Shown piece after piece: positions 19,098-27,041 of a DNA stretch of 27,041 bases. Origin of the DNA: Asparagopsis taxiformis. Its lineage: Eukaryota; Rhodophyta; Florideophyceae; Bonnemaisoniales; Bonnemaisoniaceae. Made by a program: the position numbers and the translations under genes. The notes under the pieces were generated by a model. The model saw only the letters and a list, made by a program, of their open reading frames with translations, ran no database searches and was not told the origin of the DNA. How positions within the stretch are numbered: the first letter of the stretch is position 1; each line of letters starts with the position of its first letter. The stretch covers positions 1 through 27,041 of the forward strand of contig JALQPE010002467.1 in the NCBI GenBank assembly GCA_030407315.1, written 5' to 3'.

Positions 19098-19387
19098 GAC
19101 TAGTCTGGCGACCGTCTGCACCAGATTTGGACAACCGCTCCTGCTCCACATTTCGTCTAGTCGTCGCATTCGATGCTTTAATGATGTATGTTTCTGAATA
19201 TTCCGACGGTGTTCGTCGTAGTACATTGAGACTGTTGTGCACCAGCAGTCCAGAAACGTATTTGAAAGGAACTATAGAAGGTGCTGCCCACGTGGTGCTG
19301 ACCGATGGTGGTGAGTGTTTCATGGAATATGGACGGGAGCACAAAGCAGGGCGGTGTACGAGCCATACGGTCACTACGAGTGGGGCA
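19098..19387 (+). repeat. U2, short diverged copy of the U1 repeat
   Basis: 290 bp, same orientation as U1. Shared blocks include CCAGATTTGGACAACCGCTC near the start, GAACTATAGAAGGTGCTGCC in the middle and CGGTCACTACGAGTGGGGCA at the end. The middle of U1 is deleted or replaced and the rest carries many substitutions, so U2 is an older member of the same family. It is bounded by expanded P1 copies on both sides. Confidence 0.9.
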
Positions 19388-19508
19388 TAAAATTTGGTAA
19401 TTTTTTGGGCTCAAAAATTACTGCAGTAAAAACTGATCTAGCAAAGTGCACTTGGCTAGATCAGTTTTTACTGCAGTAATTTTTGTGCCCAAAAATTACC
19501 AAATTTTA
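19388..19508. repeat. P1 palindrome, copy F, expanded to ~121 bp by P2
   Basis: Same architecture as copy E: 32-base P1 piece, identical P2 (19420-19477), P1 piece (one A shorter). The right flank AGACTAGTCTGG is the same as after copy E and then diverges completely. This places the repeat boundary immediately after AGACTAGTCTGG. Confidence 0.95.
19420..19477. repeat. P2 palindrome, copy 2
   Basis: Identical over 58 bp to the copy at 19008-19065. It forms the left boundary of the module containing the transposase-like gene. Confidence 0.95.
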
Positions 19509-19544
19509 GACTAGTCTGGAACTTCTCCGTGCCACTCCATGGAG

Positions 19545-19665
19545 TATAGTGTTTGCACTGAGTGCTCTGTCTGCAGTTGCGAAGCTGCAAGAAACACTGT
19601 CGAGTAGTGAAGGAGAGGCATCTCCTTCACTACTTGACAGTGTTTCTTGCTAAGTAAACACTATA
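19545..19665. repeat. Nested hairpin upstream of transposase gene
   Basis: The inner stem-loop at 19587-19650 has 30-bp arms beginning GCAAGAAACACTGTC, one mismatch and a 4-nt loop GGCA. An outer pair of 10-bp arms, TATAGTGTTT (19545-19554) and AAACACTATA (19656-19665), encloses it. Its sequence is unrelated to P1 and P2, but the form (a hairpin inside a hairpin) is the same. Confidence 0.9.
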
Positions 19666-19953
19666 GGATGAATTACGATTCTGGTAAAAACTATGTCATT
19701 CTTTGAAGTTTTCAGTCTTCATGTATACTCATCAGTACTTTGCACTATTTCCTGGCTTCCATGGAAATAGAGAACATGTTCTCTGCAACGACTGTAACGG
19801 TCAGCTCTGAGATCTCCCCTTCCAATTTCGTTCTTCTACAGATTGATAGACTATAGAGATTTGTATCCTCATAATATAGAGGCGTACAGCGTTTCCCTCC
19901 CTTCCAAACAGCTGTTTGCACCTAGGTGCTACCTCAATCCAGGTTATCGAGAT

Positions 19954-22656
19954 ATGGCTAGACCGAGAAAGTCTAGGAATGGCCCGAGGCTCCGTTTCAA
20001 CTATGTAGCCCCTGTCCGCAATCGGACTAGACGCTCGACATCCAGAACAGTCTCAAATCCTTTTGCCGTTCAGGAAATGGACTGCAATACACCAGAAACC
20101 CATCATCCTCGCCCGGCAACAGAGTATGGTAGCACTTCGAACCCTCCCCATGCTCCCATAGCTACCAATTCGCAGACCCCAGATCCAGATCCAGTCCTCC
20201 CTTCCTCGTCTTCACAGGATATCTTCAGACCTGGGAGCAATTCTGTGGATACCACCCTCCCTTTGACGTACGCCAATAGTGGGCAGCAGAACAATATACT
20301 CAAGTATACTTCTGGAACAATTGTTCCAGAAGTTCAAAAAGCTTGTATTACTCCTAGCGACGATGATATTGTACTATCCTCCGGCAGAGACCCCGTCACT
20401 TCTGCTGCGACAGTTCCTAAACTGTGCCATCCCGCTGCTTCCGACCATCATGAGAACGTCACCGCAACAAACGACTCCGATTCGGATGACAACGACCTGT
20501 TTCTACAGGAGGAGGCAGAAGCGAAGCTCCTAATCTCTTCTCCCTTTATCATGAACACGTCCAATCCAGACAAAGCTCGCAATTACATGACAGAATGGAC
20601 AACGTTGTACGCTGTCGCCAAACTGACAGGGTCGACGAAATGCACCGCAGCAAACCTTCAGGAAGATCGCGTGTTGTTCGATTTCGCTAGACAAGGTTCC
20701 ACGAACAAACACGTTCAGCGAAGTCTACCCCATTATTCGACAATTATGCGGAAGGTAAGACCGTGGCTGTTCTTCAACGCATGGTTACGTTCGGAAACCG
20801 TATACTTCCCTGTAAACGCAGAGCGTAGTGCAGCTCGTGTTGCCTCTTCTGCAATTCTACGAAGAAGCAAGGTCGAACAAAACAAAGCTAGTCAATCAGC
20901 ACCTGTACTTATCGTTCCACCAAGCGAATATGCACGAGCAGACATTACTGCACCACATATATTCGACCTTGCGTGGCGTGATAACACACAATTGGATGCT
21001 TCCGACTCGGATGACATACTAAGTTTACATGGTAACGTGTGCAAGTCGAAGCTAGGAAAATTCAGAGAGTACTCCTTAAAAGGACAAAACTACACGATGA
21101 GGGCGGAGGCGGTAAAAGACGGCTTTCCCGTTTCTGCTTTCGGTGGTAGTATTGTGGAACTGCATGTCACATCAGGGCAGCACGCCTCTTCTCTAGATCC
21201 TACTCTCAGTTCCCTTTTCCAACATGAATCACTATCTTCCAGCCATGAGTCGTTCAAAGCTATCACATCTTCTTCATGGATAAACTCCGGTGCCACATTT
21301 CATAGTAGGCTTTCGGTCTCCCCGCATTCATATGGGTCCGCCTTCATCCTTCAGAAAGAGTCGTTCCGGGAATATGCTCGGCCGGGTGATCACCTGACAG
21401 TTTTATCACCCAGTCCTGAGTGTAACCCTACTCAAAATTGTGGTATACAGTTCTTCATTGGGCTTGTCGTCAGCTCTCCCGGACCGCCAGGCCCATCACA
21501 AAAACTGCTCTTTCTCGTCAACTCTGAAGGGCATTACAAAGTTGTCGGCGGAACTCGTGCAATCAATAATGTCAAGTTATTGAAACCAGGCACGAGCCCC
21601 AGCCCCTTTCATCCTACACATCTCCGTGGGGTTCTCAGCTGCGGTACCACATACTACGTCTATCCATTTCTTTTATACTGCGATGACTTCAATGAAGCCT
21701 CTGGTAAGAAAGGGAGTGCTGGAGGATGCTATATGCTCCCAATGGGTCTTCCGCTGGACTGTCGCCGGAACAGTTCTGCTGTGCGCGTTATCGGTGTCAC
21801 AGGTCCTGGTGTTAGTACAAACCATATCCTTCGACATATCTCTAGAGACATTATTCAAGGATGTACGTCGGGGTTTCGTGATGTCGATCCAGACGGCAAT
21901 GAATGTCTAATTTTCCTGGACTTTATTGGTTTCGTATCGGATTATCCTGCCTGTTCTCATGTGCTGGATGTCATGGGGCACAACGCAGACTGCCCATGCC
22001 ATTTGTGTTTCTTTGTAAGAGGGGGGAAATATGGGAAGAACTCGCAGTTTGGCTACGACACCCGTTTACATTCGAGCTCTGATACACACTTTCGCACATC
22101 CGAGCGAACAGCTGCTGTTCAGTCATCGGAAAGTTCTGCAAACATCTTGAAGTATCTGGGTTTGAGAACAGTGCAAAATATCACAGACACTCCATTGCAT
22201 CTCATTGAAAGACTACTTCATGAAGCTAGGTCCAAAGGGCTGGTTCCAACCGGGACACCACTCGGAAACGATGGTCTACGAATCCCTGTCGTGCCTGCTA
22301 TTCTGGACCCATACCGTTCGACGTTTGTTGGAATTGACCATCTCCTCCATGGACTGGCAAAGGATGCTCTGGACAATGCTTTTTCAAGCTTGCCTAATGA
22401 TGGTGTGAGAAGGCTGGCCGACAGGTTCATGGTGGATGCCCTCCGTGTATTGGGCCTCGCAAATCAGAACAGGATATATAACTTCAACGCAGGTGAAACT
22501 CATACAATGGGAATCTCGGACAGATTTGCAGTTCTCCTCGTCGCCGAACACTGCTTCAGGTCTTCTCTGAAATTCCAATCGCAGACTACAAGGTCATCCG
22601 AAGGTAGCGGTTCAAGGTCACTCCAGGCTTCTGAAGAGCAACGCCATCTGTCCTAG
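19954..22656 (+). CDS. DDE transposase-like protein, N-terminal and catalytic part
   Basis: The open frame begins earlier, but the first ATG is at 19954 (MARPRKSRN). The N-terminal ~190 residues are disordered and Ser/Thr/Pro-rich. The conserved part has YPFLLYCDDFNEASG (Asp ~577-578), SGKKGSAGGCYMLPMGLPL and IFLDFIGFVSDYPA (Asp ~656 and ~663). A CPCHLC cysteine cluster at ~680-685 and GIDHLLHGLAKD (~793-804) follow. This pattern of a CDD strand, then D-x-P-A with a GH...C.C cluster, resembles tnp2-type transposases of CACTA/Plavaka elements common in basidiomycetes, which act as RNase H-fold DDE cut-and-paste enzymes. The frame stops at 22656, but the protein probably continues in another frame from about 22640. 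The exact superfamily is uncertain. Confidence 0.65.
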   Translation: MARPRKSRNGPRLRFNYVAPVRNRTRRSTSRTVSNPFAVQEMDCNTPETHHPRPATEYGSTSNPPHAPIATNSQTPDPDPVLPSSSSQDIFRPGSNSVDTTLPLTYANSGQQNNILKYTSGTIVPEVQKACITPSDDDIVLSSGRDPVTSAATVPKLCHPAASDHHENVTATNDSDSDDNDLFLQEEAEAKLLISSPFIMNTSNPDKARNYMTEWTTLYAVAKLTGSTKCTAANLQEDRVLFDFARQGSTNKHVQRSLPHYSTIMRKVRPWLFFNAWLRSETVYFPVNAERSAARVASSAILRRSKVEQNKASQSAPVLIVPPSEYARADITAPHIFDLAWRDNTQLDASDSDDILSLHGNVCKSKLGKFREYSLKGQNYTMRAEAVKDGFPVSAFGGSIVELHVTSGQHASSLDPTLSSLFQHESLSSSHESFKAITSSSWINSGATFHSRLSVSPHSYGSAFILQKESFREYARPGDHLTVLSPSPECNPTQNCGIQFFIGLVVSSPGPPGPSQKLLFLVNSEGHYKVVGGTRAINNVKLLKPGTSPSPFHPTHLRGVLSCGTTYYVYPFLLYCDDFNEASGKKGSAGGCYMLPMGLPLDCRRNSSAVRVIGVTGPGVSTNHILRHISRDIIQGCTSGFRDVDPDGNECLIFLDFIGFVSDYPACSHVLDVMGHNADCPCHLCFFVRGGKYGKNSQFGYDTRLHSSSDTHFRTSERTAAVQSSESSANILKYLGLRTVQNITDTPLHLIERLLHEARSKGLVPTGTPLGNDGLRIPVVPAILDPYRSTFVGIDHLLHGLAKDALDNAFSSLPNDGVRRLADRFMVDALRVLGLANQNRIYNFNAGETHTMGISDRFAVLLVAEHCFRSSLKFQSQTTRSSEGSGSRSLQASEEQRHLS

Positions 22657-24002
22657 AACTTGTTCGTCTCCTGTCCTCTATATCTGCAGCTACATACTTC
22701 CTACCACGAAAAAATATCGACGGTTCTGAGGCAGTACAGAGAGCTACAGGGAATTCTGCGCACAACGGTCTCCGTCGTCTGCAGCAGCTATCGAAAGAAT
22801 ATGCTACTCTAGTGGATGACCTGCTCAAGACTGTTCCTACCAGACAGCGGAGCACAGCGGTCTCGAAGAAACGGAAGATGCAGACAGAAGGTATAGTAAC
22901 GAATGATAATGACCACATTGAGATGGAAAACAAGACTGCTGGATTCCGGGCAAGGAAGATTCTTGACAATAAGCCAAACTTGCACCGTCTCATTGAGGCA
23001 TTTGAACACACTGTTCCTCTGCTCGGACACGCTCGCCAGGTAGCTGAGCTATCATTCGAAGCAACACATCAACAAATGAAACGAGGTCTAGAGCATTCCG
23101 GAGGTGCTGACAGACAGTTGGATGCTATGTTAGCGGCACTCGGAAACTATTGGAAAGGAAGCCTCCATCTTGCTTTGAAAAGTTTCTCCAATTCTACTCC
23201 AGCATCTGTGGAGAGACAACGTTCTAAACGGTTTCTCCTTCGTGTTCTATTCGGACGGGAGCACTGTAAATCCATGGAGAACCTCCCGGCTAGTACGCTG
23301 CATGACCTCTGTCAAGAACCTCTTCTCGAACATTTGAATAGGTCTTCTTTACCATTCTTCTCTTCTCCATATTCATATTACTCGTGGACAGGAGTTCCCT
23401 CTTCATTACCACAGCAGGATTTTTCCTGTGGGCAGAATTCGGATGCAGTCATGCTTCGTGGAAAACCATGCAAGGGAGCACGTCTCAGTTCTGCCCACCC
23501 TGCCTGTGCAGCTTCGCCCTCTGCTGCGTCTCGGGACTTTTCAAAGCCACAAGAAATAGCTTCTGGCTGTGTAGTACAAGCTTGCTACTCAGCTTCCCCG
23601 TCTTCTAGAATTCTACAGAAGACCTGTTCGCCTTCTTTTTGGGCTGTTACCACCGTGTTTGACCTGACTATTGATGGAAACATTGCTTCACCGGGAAACG
23701 TTTGCATACACGAATCTCACCAGGAAAACCTGTCTCCACCACACGCTATTGTTCTTCCAGTTATCAAGCAGAAGTCGTCCCCCACTACGTTTGCTCCGAA
23801 CACCGATTCCGGCTCCTGGTTTCTCCCTCTCACTTCAGGGGTTCGTAAGGTTGGTCTCCTCCACAATTGTAGCCCTTCATTATGTTCTGTGGAGCAAGGC
23901 ACTTCGAATGGAGGAATTACGCATGGAGGTCCTTCGTTTATGGATGGTGGTTCCTTCTCTATCTTTGCAAGAGAAGATGGATATCCGCCAAGGACTGCAT
24001 AA
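22642..24002 (+). CDS. C-terminal continuation of the transposase-like protein
   Basis: This frame is open from about 22642 (VLELVRLLSSISAATYFLPRK) to the TAA ending at 24002 and has no ATG suited to an independent start. It includes a basic stretch (SKKRKMQTEG) and a helical block, NKPNLHRLIEAFEHTVPLLGH followed by AELSFEATHQQMKRGLEH, which I associate with the C-terminal region of large fungal transposases. The last ~250 residues are Ser/Pro/Cys-rich and unrecognised. The join to the upstream frame lies between about 22550 and 22656 and may be a short intron or a one-base indel; I could not choose a splice pair confidently. Confidence 0.6.
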
Positions 24003-24300
24003 TACTCTAGGGTCTAGTACATAAGCTTCTCTACCATATTACTTCCCGTAAACAAACTTCCTCATATTGTAGCCTTTCCGTCACATACATCCACCTTGAC
24101 ATTGGCCATACTTATGTCCCTTGTCCCAAAAACTGTCAGACACTATGTTATATTTTATGTAACCATCTCTAATTCCTCGTCTATACCCCATTCATGCTTC
24201 TTCCAGAGCTTATCCATTCCTTGAACTGCCTCAAGCCTGAACCAGCTTCCTCAGGGCGGAACGTACCACAATAAAATTAAAGGCAAATTAAGTTTTTTTT
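24003..24300 (+). other. 3' flank of transposase gene with poly(A)-like signal
   Basis: No coding potential is evident. AATAAA occurs at 24270-24275, about 270 bp after the stop, in an A-rich context (CACAATAAAATTAAAGG), and is followed by a T8 run right before palindrome P2. It probably holds the 3' UTR and polyadenylation region of the transposase-like gene. Confidence 0.5.
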
Positions 24301-24357
24301 ACTGCAGTAAAAACTGATCTACCAAATGCATCTTCCTAGATCACTTTTTACTGCAGT
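24301..24357. repeat. P2 palindrome, copy 3 (diverged)
   Basis: Arms ACTGCAGTAAAAACTGATCT are kept. The centre is ATGCAT instead of GTGCAC, so the palindromic centre is preserved by a paired change. Other loop positions have lost pairing (ACCAAA versus CTTCCT). It forms the right boundary of the transposase-like module and matches the left copy at 19420. Confidence 0.92.
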
Positions 24358-24424
24358 AACTAGTCATTTTTTCTAATTTTTCATCATTGGCTCCTCAGCC
24401 TGCAATACACGTTTCCGCTCACAA

Positions 24425-24485
24425 GCGTGCAGCTGCACGCCAGCTGTAATGAAATAGAACACTACCTAGTGTTCTATTTCATTAC
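24425..24485. repeat. Two adjacent perfect palindromes
   Basis: 24425-24440 is a 16-bp perfect palindrome (GCGTGCAGCTGCACGC). 24446-24485 is a 40-bp hairpin with 19-bp perfect arms (GTAATGAAATAGAACACTA) and a 2-nt loop CC. Neither is related in sequence to P1 or P2. Confidence 0.93.
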
Positions 24486-24490
24486 GTATT

Positions 24491-24537
24491 CATGACGAGT
24501 CCATCTCGAGTCCATGACGTGTCCATGACGTGTTCAT
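24491..24537 (+). promoter_or_regulatory. Tandem TGACGTG (CRE-like) motif
   Basis: The 11-mer TCCATGACGTG is repeated head to tail at 24511-24521 and 24522-24532, and a related CATGACGAG lies at 24491. TGACGTG matches the half-site of ATF/CREB-type bZIP factors. A TATA-like TATTTAAG follows at 24637-24644, so this could be a promoter for a rightward transcript; none was recognised downstream. Confidence 0.4.
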
Positions 24538-24700
24538 AGATCATCGATGATTTGTTTCTGATTTGTCAGTACGAAAAGCGCGCGCTTTCTCACTACGCAA
24601 GTGAAATACGCGACCTCTGGGCTCACTCTGCAGCAGTATTTAAGCCTTGCGTCACGCCGGGCAACATCGCCAGCACCTGTCGCTCGGAGCACACCACCTA

Positions 24701-24771
24701 CGCAGGATGGGGCGGCGGAGTGCAATCACATCCCTACGGATGTGATTGTGCCCCGCCGCCTCCATCCTACG
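24701..24771. repeat. GC-rich long hairpin
   Basis: Arms of about 33 bp: the left arm includes GGATGG, GGCGGCGG and CAATCACATCC; the right arm begins GGATGTGATTG and ends CCATCCTACG. There are a few mismatches and one bulge, with loop CTAC. It sits about 60 bp after the TATA-like box, so it would lie near the 5' end of any transcript from that promoter. Confidence 0.88.
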
Positions 24772-25414
24772 ATAAGGTTTTCCTGCTCATTTAGTCTTTT
24801 AGCCATTCCTCCCATTCTCTTTTTCTGCGGTTCTTCGTTGTTCTTCTGCTAACATACTTTTCTGCCTTTCCTACTTTCTGTTTCGTCTTTCTCCAGGGCT
24901 ACTGTCATTACTACGTTTTCTCACTTCTAATCGAGCTTTTGGCATACCGTTTCCAGCACTAACCACTGTGTCATCCACTTCTTTCCATCTATGTGCCAGC
25001 AGAAGTTTCTGGGTTCTCTACAATCCGCTTACTCAAGCTCTGGCTCCACTATCAACGGTATGTTCTCTCGCTTCTAACCATGCTTCTAGCGTTGATGAAG
25101 TTACATTCCTAGCACTAACCATTGATTCATCTATTCTTTTCCTTCCAGGTGCCAACAGAAATTTCTGGCTTCCCCTCATCTCTCTTTTCATGCCTATATG
25201 TATTTGTAGTTACTTTATGTAGAGCTAGTGTTTTGCCGTTTAGTATCTGCCATGGTGGCATAGTTCATAGTTCCGTAGTGCAGTGTACAGATGATCTTCA
25301 TGTCGTTAAACTTTTGGCGTTAGCTGCCCATTTACCTATTCCATATCCACTACACTATATCGTAAATCTTGCGTACCCGCTACTGGCTGCAACCTAGTCT
25401 AATTCATTGTCCCT
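24772..25414. other. AT-richer segment, no recognised gene
   Basis: Only short open frames are present, rich in Leu/Ser/Phe from T/C-rich DNA, without family resemblance. I see no further palindrome or repeat. It could be an intron-rich or decayed gene, but nothing in it proves that. Confidence 0.35.
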
Positions 25415-25687
25415 ATGCCGATTTCCATTCTACCTAGATATCGTTTCAGTCAGACCTATCCGTCCTGCAGTTTCTCCGCAAAAGTGCGATGTGCCGCCCG
25501 TTCTACCTTTCAGTTTCTACCCAGAGCGCCCACCGGTGCAACCACTCTACCCAGTGGACATGGTCCACGCCCACCCGACGGTACAACTACTCTACCCAGT
25601 GGACATGGTCCACGCCCACCCGACGGTACAACCACTACATCCAGTGGAAGTGAACCGTACCCATTACAGTGCTCCACGGTGGAATAA
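25415..25687 (+). CDS. Small ORF spanning a 45-bp tandem repeat (hypothetical)
   Basis: An ATG at 25415 opens a 90-residue frame. Its middle contains a 15-residue repeat (LPSGHGPRPPDGTTT) because the DNA repeats every 45 bp. A second frame (through 25407-26219, no ATG at its beginning) is also open across the same DNA and reads VQPLYPVDMVHAHPT as its repeat. That two frames are open together suggests repeat composition, not real coding. No domain is recognised. Confidence 0.2.
   Translation: MPISILPRYRFSQTYPSCSFSAKVRCAARSTFQFLPRAPTGATTLPSGHGPRPPDGTTTLPSGHGPRPPDGTTTTSSGSEPYPLQCSTVE
25536..25652 (+). repeat. 45-bp tandem repeat, 2.6 copies
   Basis: Copies at 25536-25580 and 25581-25625 differ at two positions (GTGCAACCAC versus GTACAACTAC). 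A partial third at 25626-25652 is more diverged. The unit includes CTACCCAGTGGACATGGTCC. The period is a multiple of three. Confidence 0.92.
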
Positions 25688-27041
25688 TACCAGTGTCACG
25701 AGCAGGTGTTATAATAGAATATATCCGGGCTTTACACAGTACTGTAGTTTGGAAACTAACCGCGCTTTGCCTTGGGCCGTACATGCCCAGTCAATGGTCC
25801 CTTTCCAGATTATCGTTTGGCCAGTTCCACAAGTCAGCTTGGTCACGTCCCATAAGCAAAAAGTCACCTACTCTGGAATTATTCCAATGAATACAATAAT
25901 CATACTTTGGTCACCGTCCATTCAGCGAGTGCTGCTTACGCCTGGTTTCAGACACCGGACCGTCACGGTGTGCCCATTATATTTTATAGTTTATTTCTAC
26001 GAATCGCTCTGCACCTTCCACCACATATCGCAGTCACGGTGCACCCCATATCTAACTATACCCATATACAGTACTGGTTCCATTCCAACAGTCCGTGCCT
26101 GCGTGACTTGGCCCGTTCTAGTCAACCCGCCGTCCTGCTCATATATGGACGTGGTTCATTTCCATCCCTACGTGTCCTTCCGTACATGGTTCAGCCATCA
26201 CCTCACGGCCACACCATAGTTCTGCTTGGTTCCTGCCTACTGTAAAACAAAATCGCCGTGCTGGTCTCAGCCCATGATTTTTTACATTTTTTTCGATGGG
26301 CCTTATCCAAACGTTGGGGATGGGCGTTCCGCTAAAATATGGTGACTAGTTCTACTGTACAATACGGCATTTTCCATGGAATATTCTCTATTTTTGCTTA
26401 TCCTGTGGATGACAAATTTCACAGAGTCTGAATTTGACTATATTTGGACACGAATGAACACCCATGTTCAGTCCACGTGGACGTCGGGAGAGGTCGTAAG
26501 TCAAGCATCAGCCCAAGGATGTTCTTTTCATGACACTCACTGTGCTCAAGCATCCTTCGACGTGGCAGATGTCTGGTTTGATGTTTGATATGAAAGGGCC
26601 AACCTTCCAGAAGCTGATCATGGGATACCTGGAAATAATGGGCCGGAGCTGTACAAATTCGCAGTGACAAGAATGAACTCCAAGTACACTATGAAGAAGG
26701 AGATGTTGGAAGGCCAGGTTTTCTCGACATTCGTTTTTGTCGATATGCGACAGATGTCACTTTTCAGCAGACTAATCGCCCATCTGGGAATATGCGTGAG
26801 GGCAAGGTATATTTCAGTGGTAAGTGTAGCAGGTAGAAAATCCGCTAGAGGGGCAAACCACCCGACAGGTGTCCCGAGCCTCTGGTAAGAGGAAGTGGTA
26901 GAGCAGATGAACCTTATAGGTACCCAGCGGGTAGTCTCGTAAGAGAGAAGGTATCGCTACCCCGAGGGGGTTGTGCGATTATAGCGCTCACGCGAGGTGC
27001 GTATTAAAGGAGCAAAGTGACGTAATCCGTCGAGCTGTTGG
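25688..27041. other. Unassigned right flank
   Basis: No gene, RNA or element is recognised. Short plus-strand frames at 26376-26588 and 26664-26888 have no family resemblance. The last ~200 bases are more GC- and G-rich, with a TATTAAAG at about 27002, and may be the start of another element that continues past the window. Confidence 0.35.

Larger units (their letters stand above)
18516..19118 (+). repeat. Right arm of the inverted repeat (P1-D, U1, P1-E with P2)
   Basis: Inverted partner of 13737-14260. It contains U1 at 18559-18975, the same length as U1' and nearly identical. The arm is 79 bp longer than the left one because P1-E has been expanded by a central 58-bp palindrome (P2) plus 21 bp of repeated hairpin stem. 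The low divergence implies a recent origin or ongoing gene conversion between arms. Confidence 0.92.

Noticed and set aside
9673..19508. CRISPR array
   Set aside because: P1 copies are separated by hundreds to thousands of bases including genes, not by short unique spacers, and the host is eukaryotic.
18976..19508. Mitochondrial double-hairpin elements or PstI palindromes
   Set aside because: The nested GC-cluster hairpins of fungal mitochondria look similar in form and P2 has CTGCAG ends, but the neighbours are nuclear retrotransposon and transposase genes, so only an analogy is justified.
26376..26888. Small plus-strand ORFs near the right end
   Set aside because: No recognisable domain, no clear upstream signals, and lengths near chance expectation.

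Overview
The window is nuclear DNA of a eukaryote, most likely a fungus. Evidence: a Ty3/gypsy retrotransposon with fungal-style pol motifs, long genes with few or very short introns, pyrimidine-rich tracts just upstream of start codons, and a basidiomycete-like DDE transposase. The genus cannot be fixed from sequence alone. No housekeeping gene is seen; almost everything is mobile or selfish in character.

Region 1 (1-~9240) is a GC-rich Ty3/gypsy element on the minus strand: gag (8784-6379), protease (6439-5000), reverse transcriptase/RNase H (5069-~3757) and integrase (~3756-2006). Its pol is broken by several single-base frame changes and one in-frame stop. Positions 1-2005 and 8785-~9560 are non-coding, and no matching LTR pair was found.

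Region 2 (9673-19508) is the unusual part. A 43-bp near-palindrome (called P1 here: arms TAAAATTTGGTAATTTTT around a GGGC-type loop) occurs six times and separates discrete modules. In order: P1-A; a gene fusing a beta-class DNA amino-methyltransferase (DPPY) to a SET domain (13380-9906); P1-B; a 417-bp repeat U1'; P1-C; two adjoining minus-strand genes, a ParB/Srx-like protein (18060-16375) and a Zn-binding plus 2OG-Fe(II) dioxygenase-like protein (16495-14522); P1-D; U1, an inverted and almost identical copy of U1'; P1-E; a shorter diverged copy U2; P1-F. P1-E and P1-F each carry a second 58-bp palindrome (P2, with terminal ACTGCAGT) at their centre, making ~122-bp palindromes.

Region 3 (19509-24357) holds another strong hairpin and a plus-strand DDE transposase-like gene (19954-24002, with one frame change). 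It resembles the tnp2/CACTA-Plavaka group and is closed by a third, diverged P2 copy at 24301-24357. Region 4 (24358-27041) has more hairpins, a CRE-like tandem motif with a TATA-like box, a 45-bp tandem repeat and no recognisable gene.

Working interpretation (inference): the methyltransferase-SET protein, the ParB-like protein and the 2OG oxygenase form a DNA/chromatin-modification set carried as hairpin-delimited cassettes next to a transposase. This would be a eukaryotic mobile element bearing its own writer, an oxidising enzyme and a DNA-binding or nuclease-like factor.
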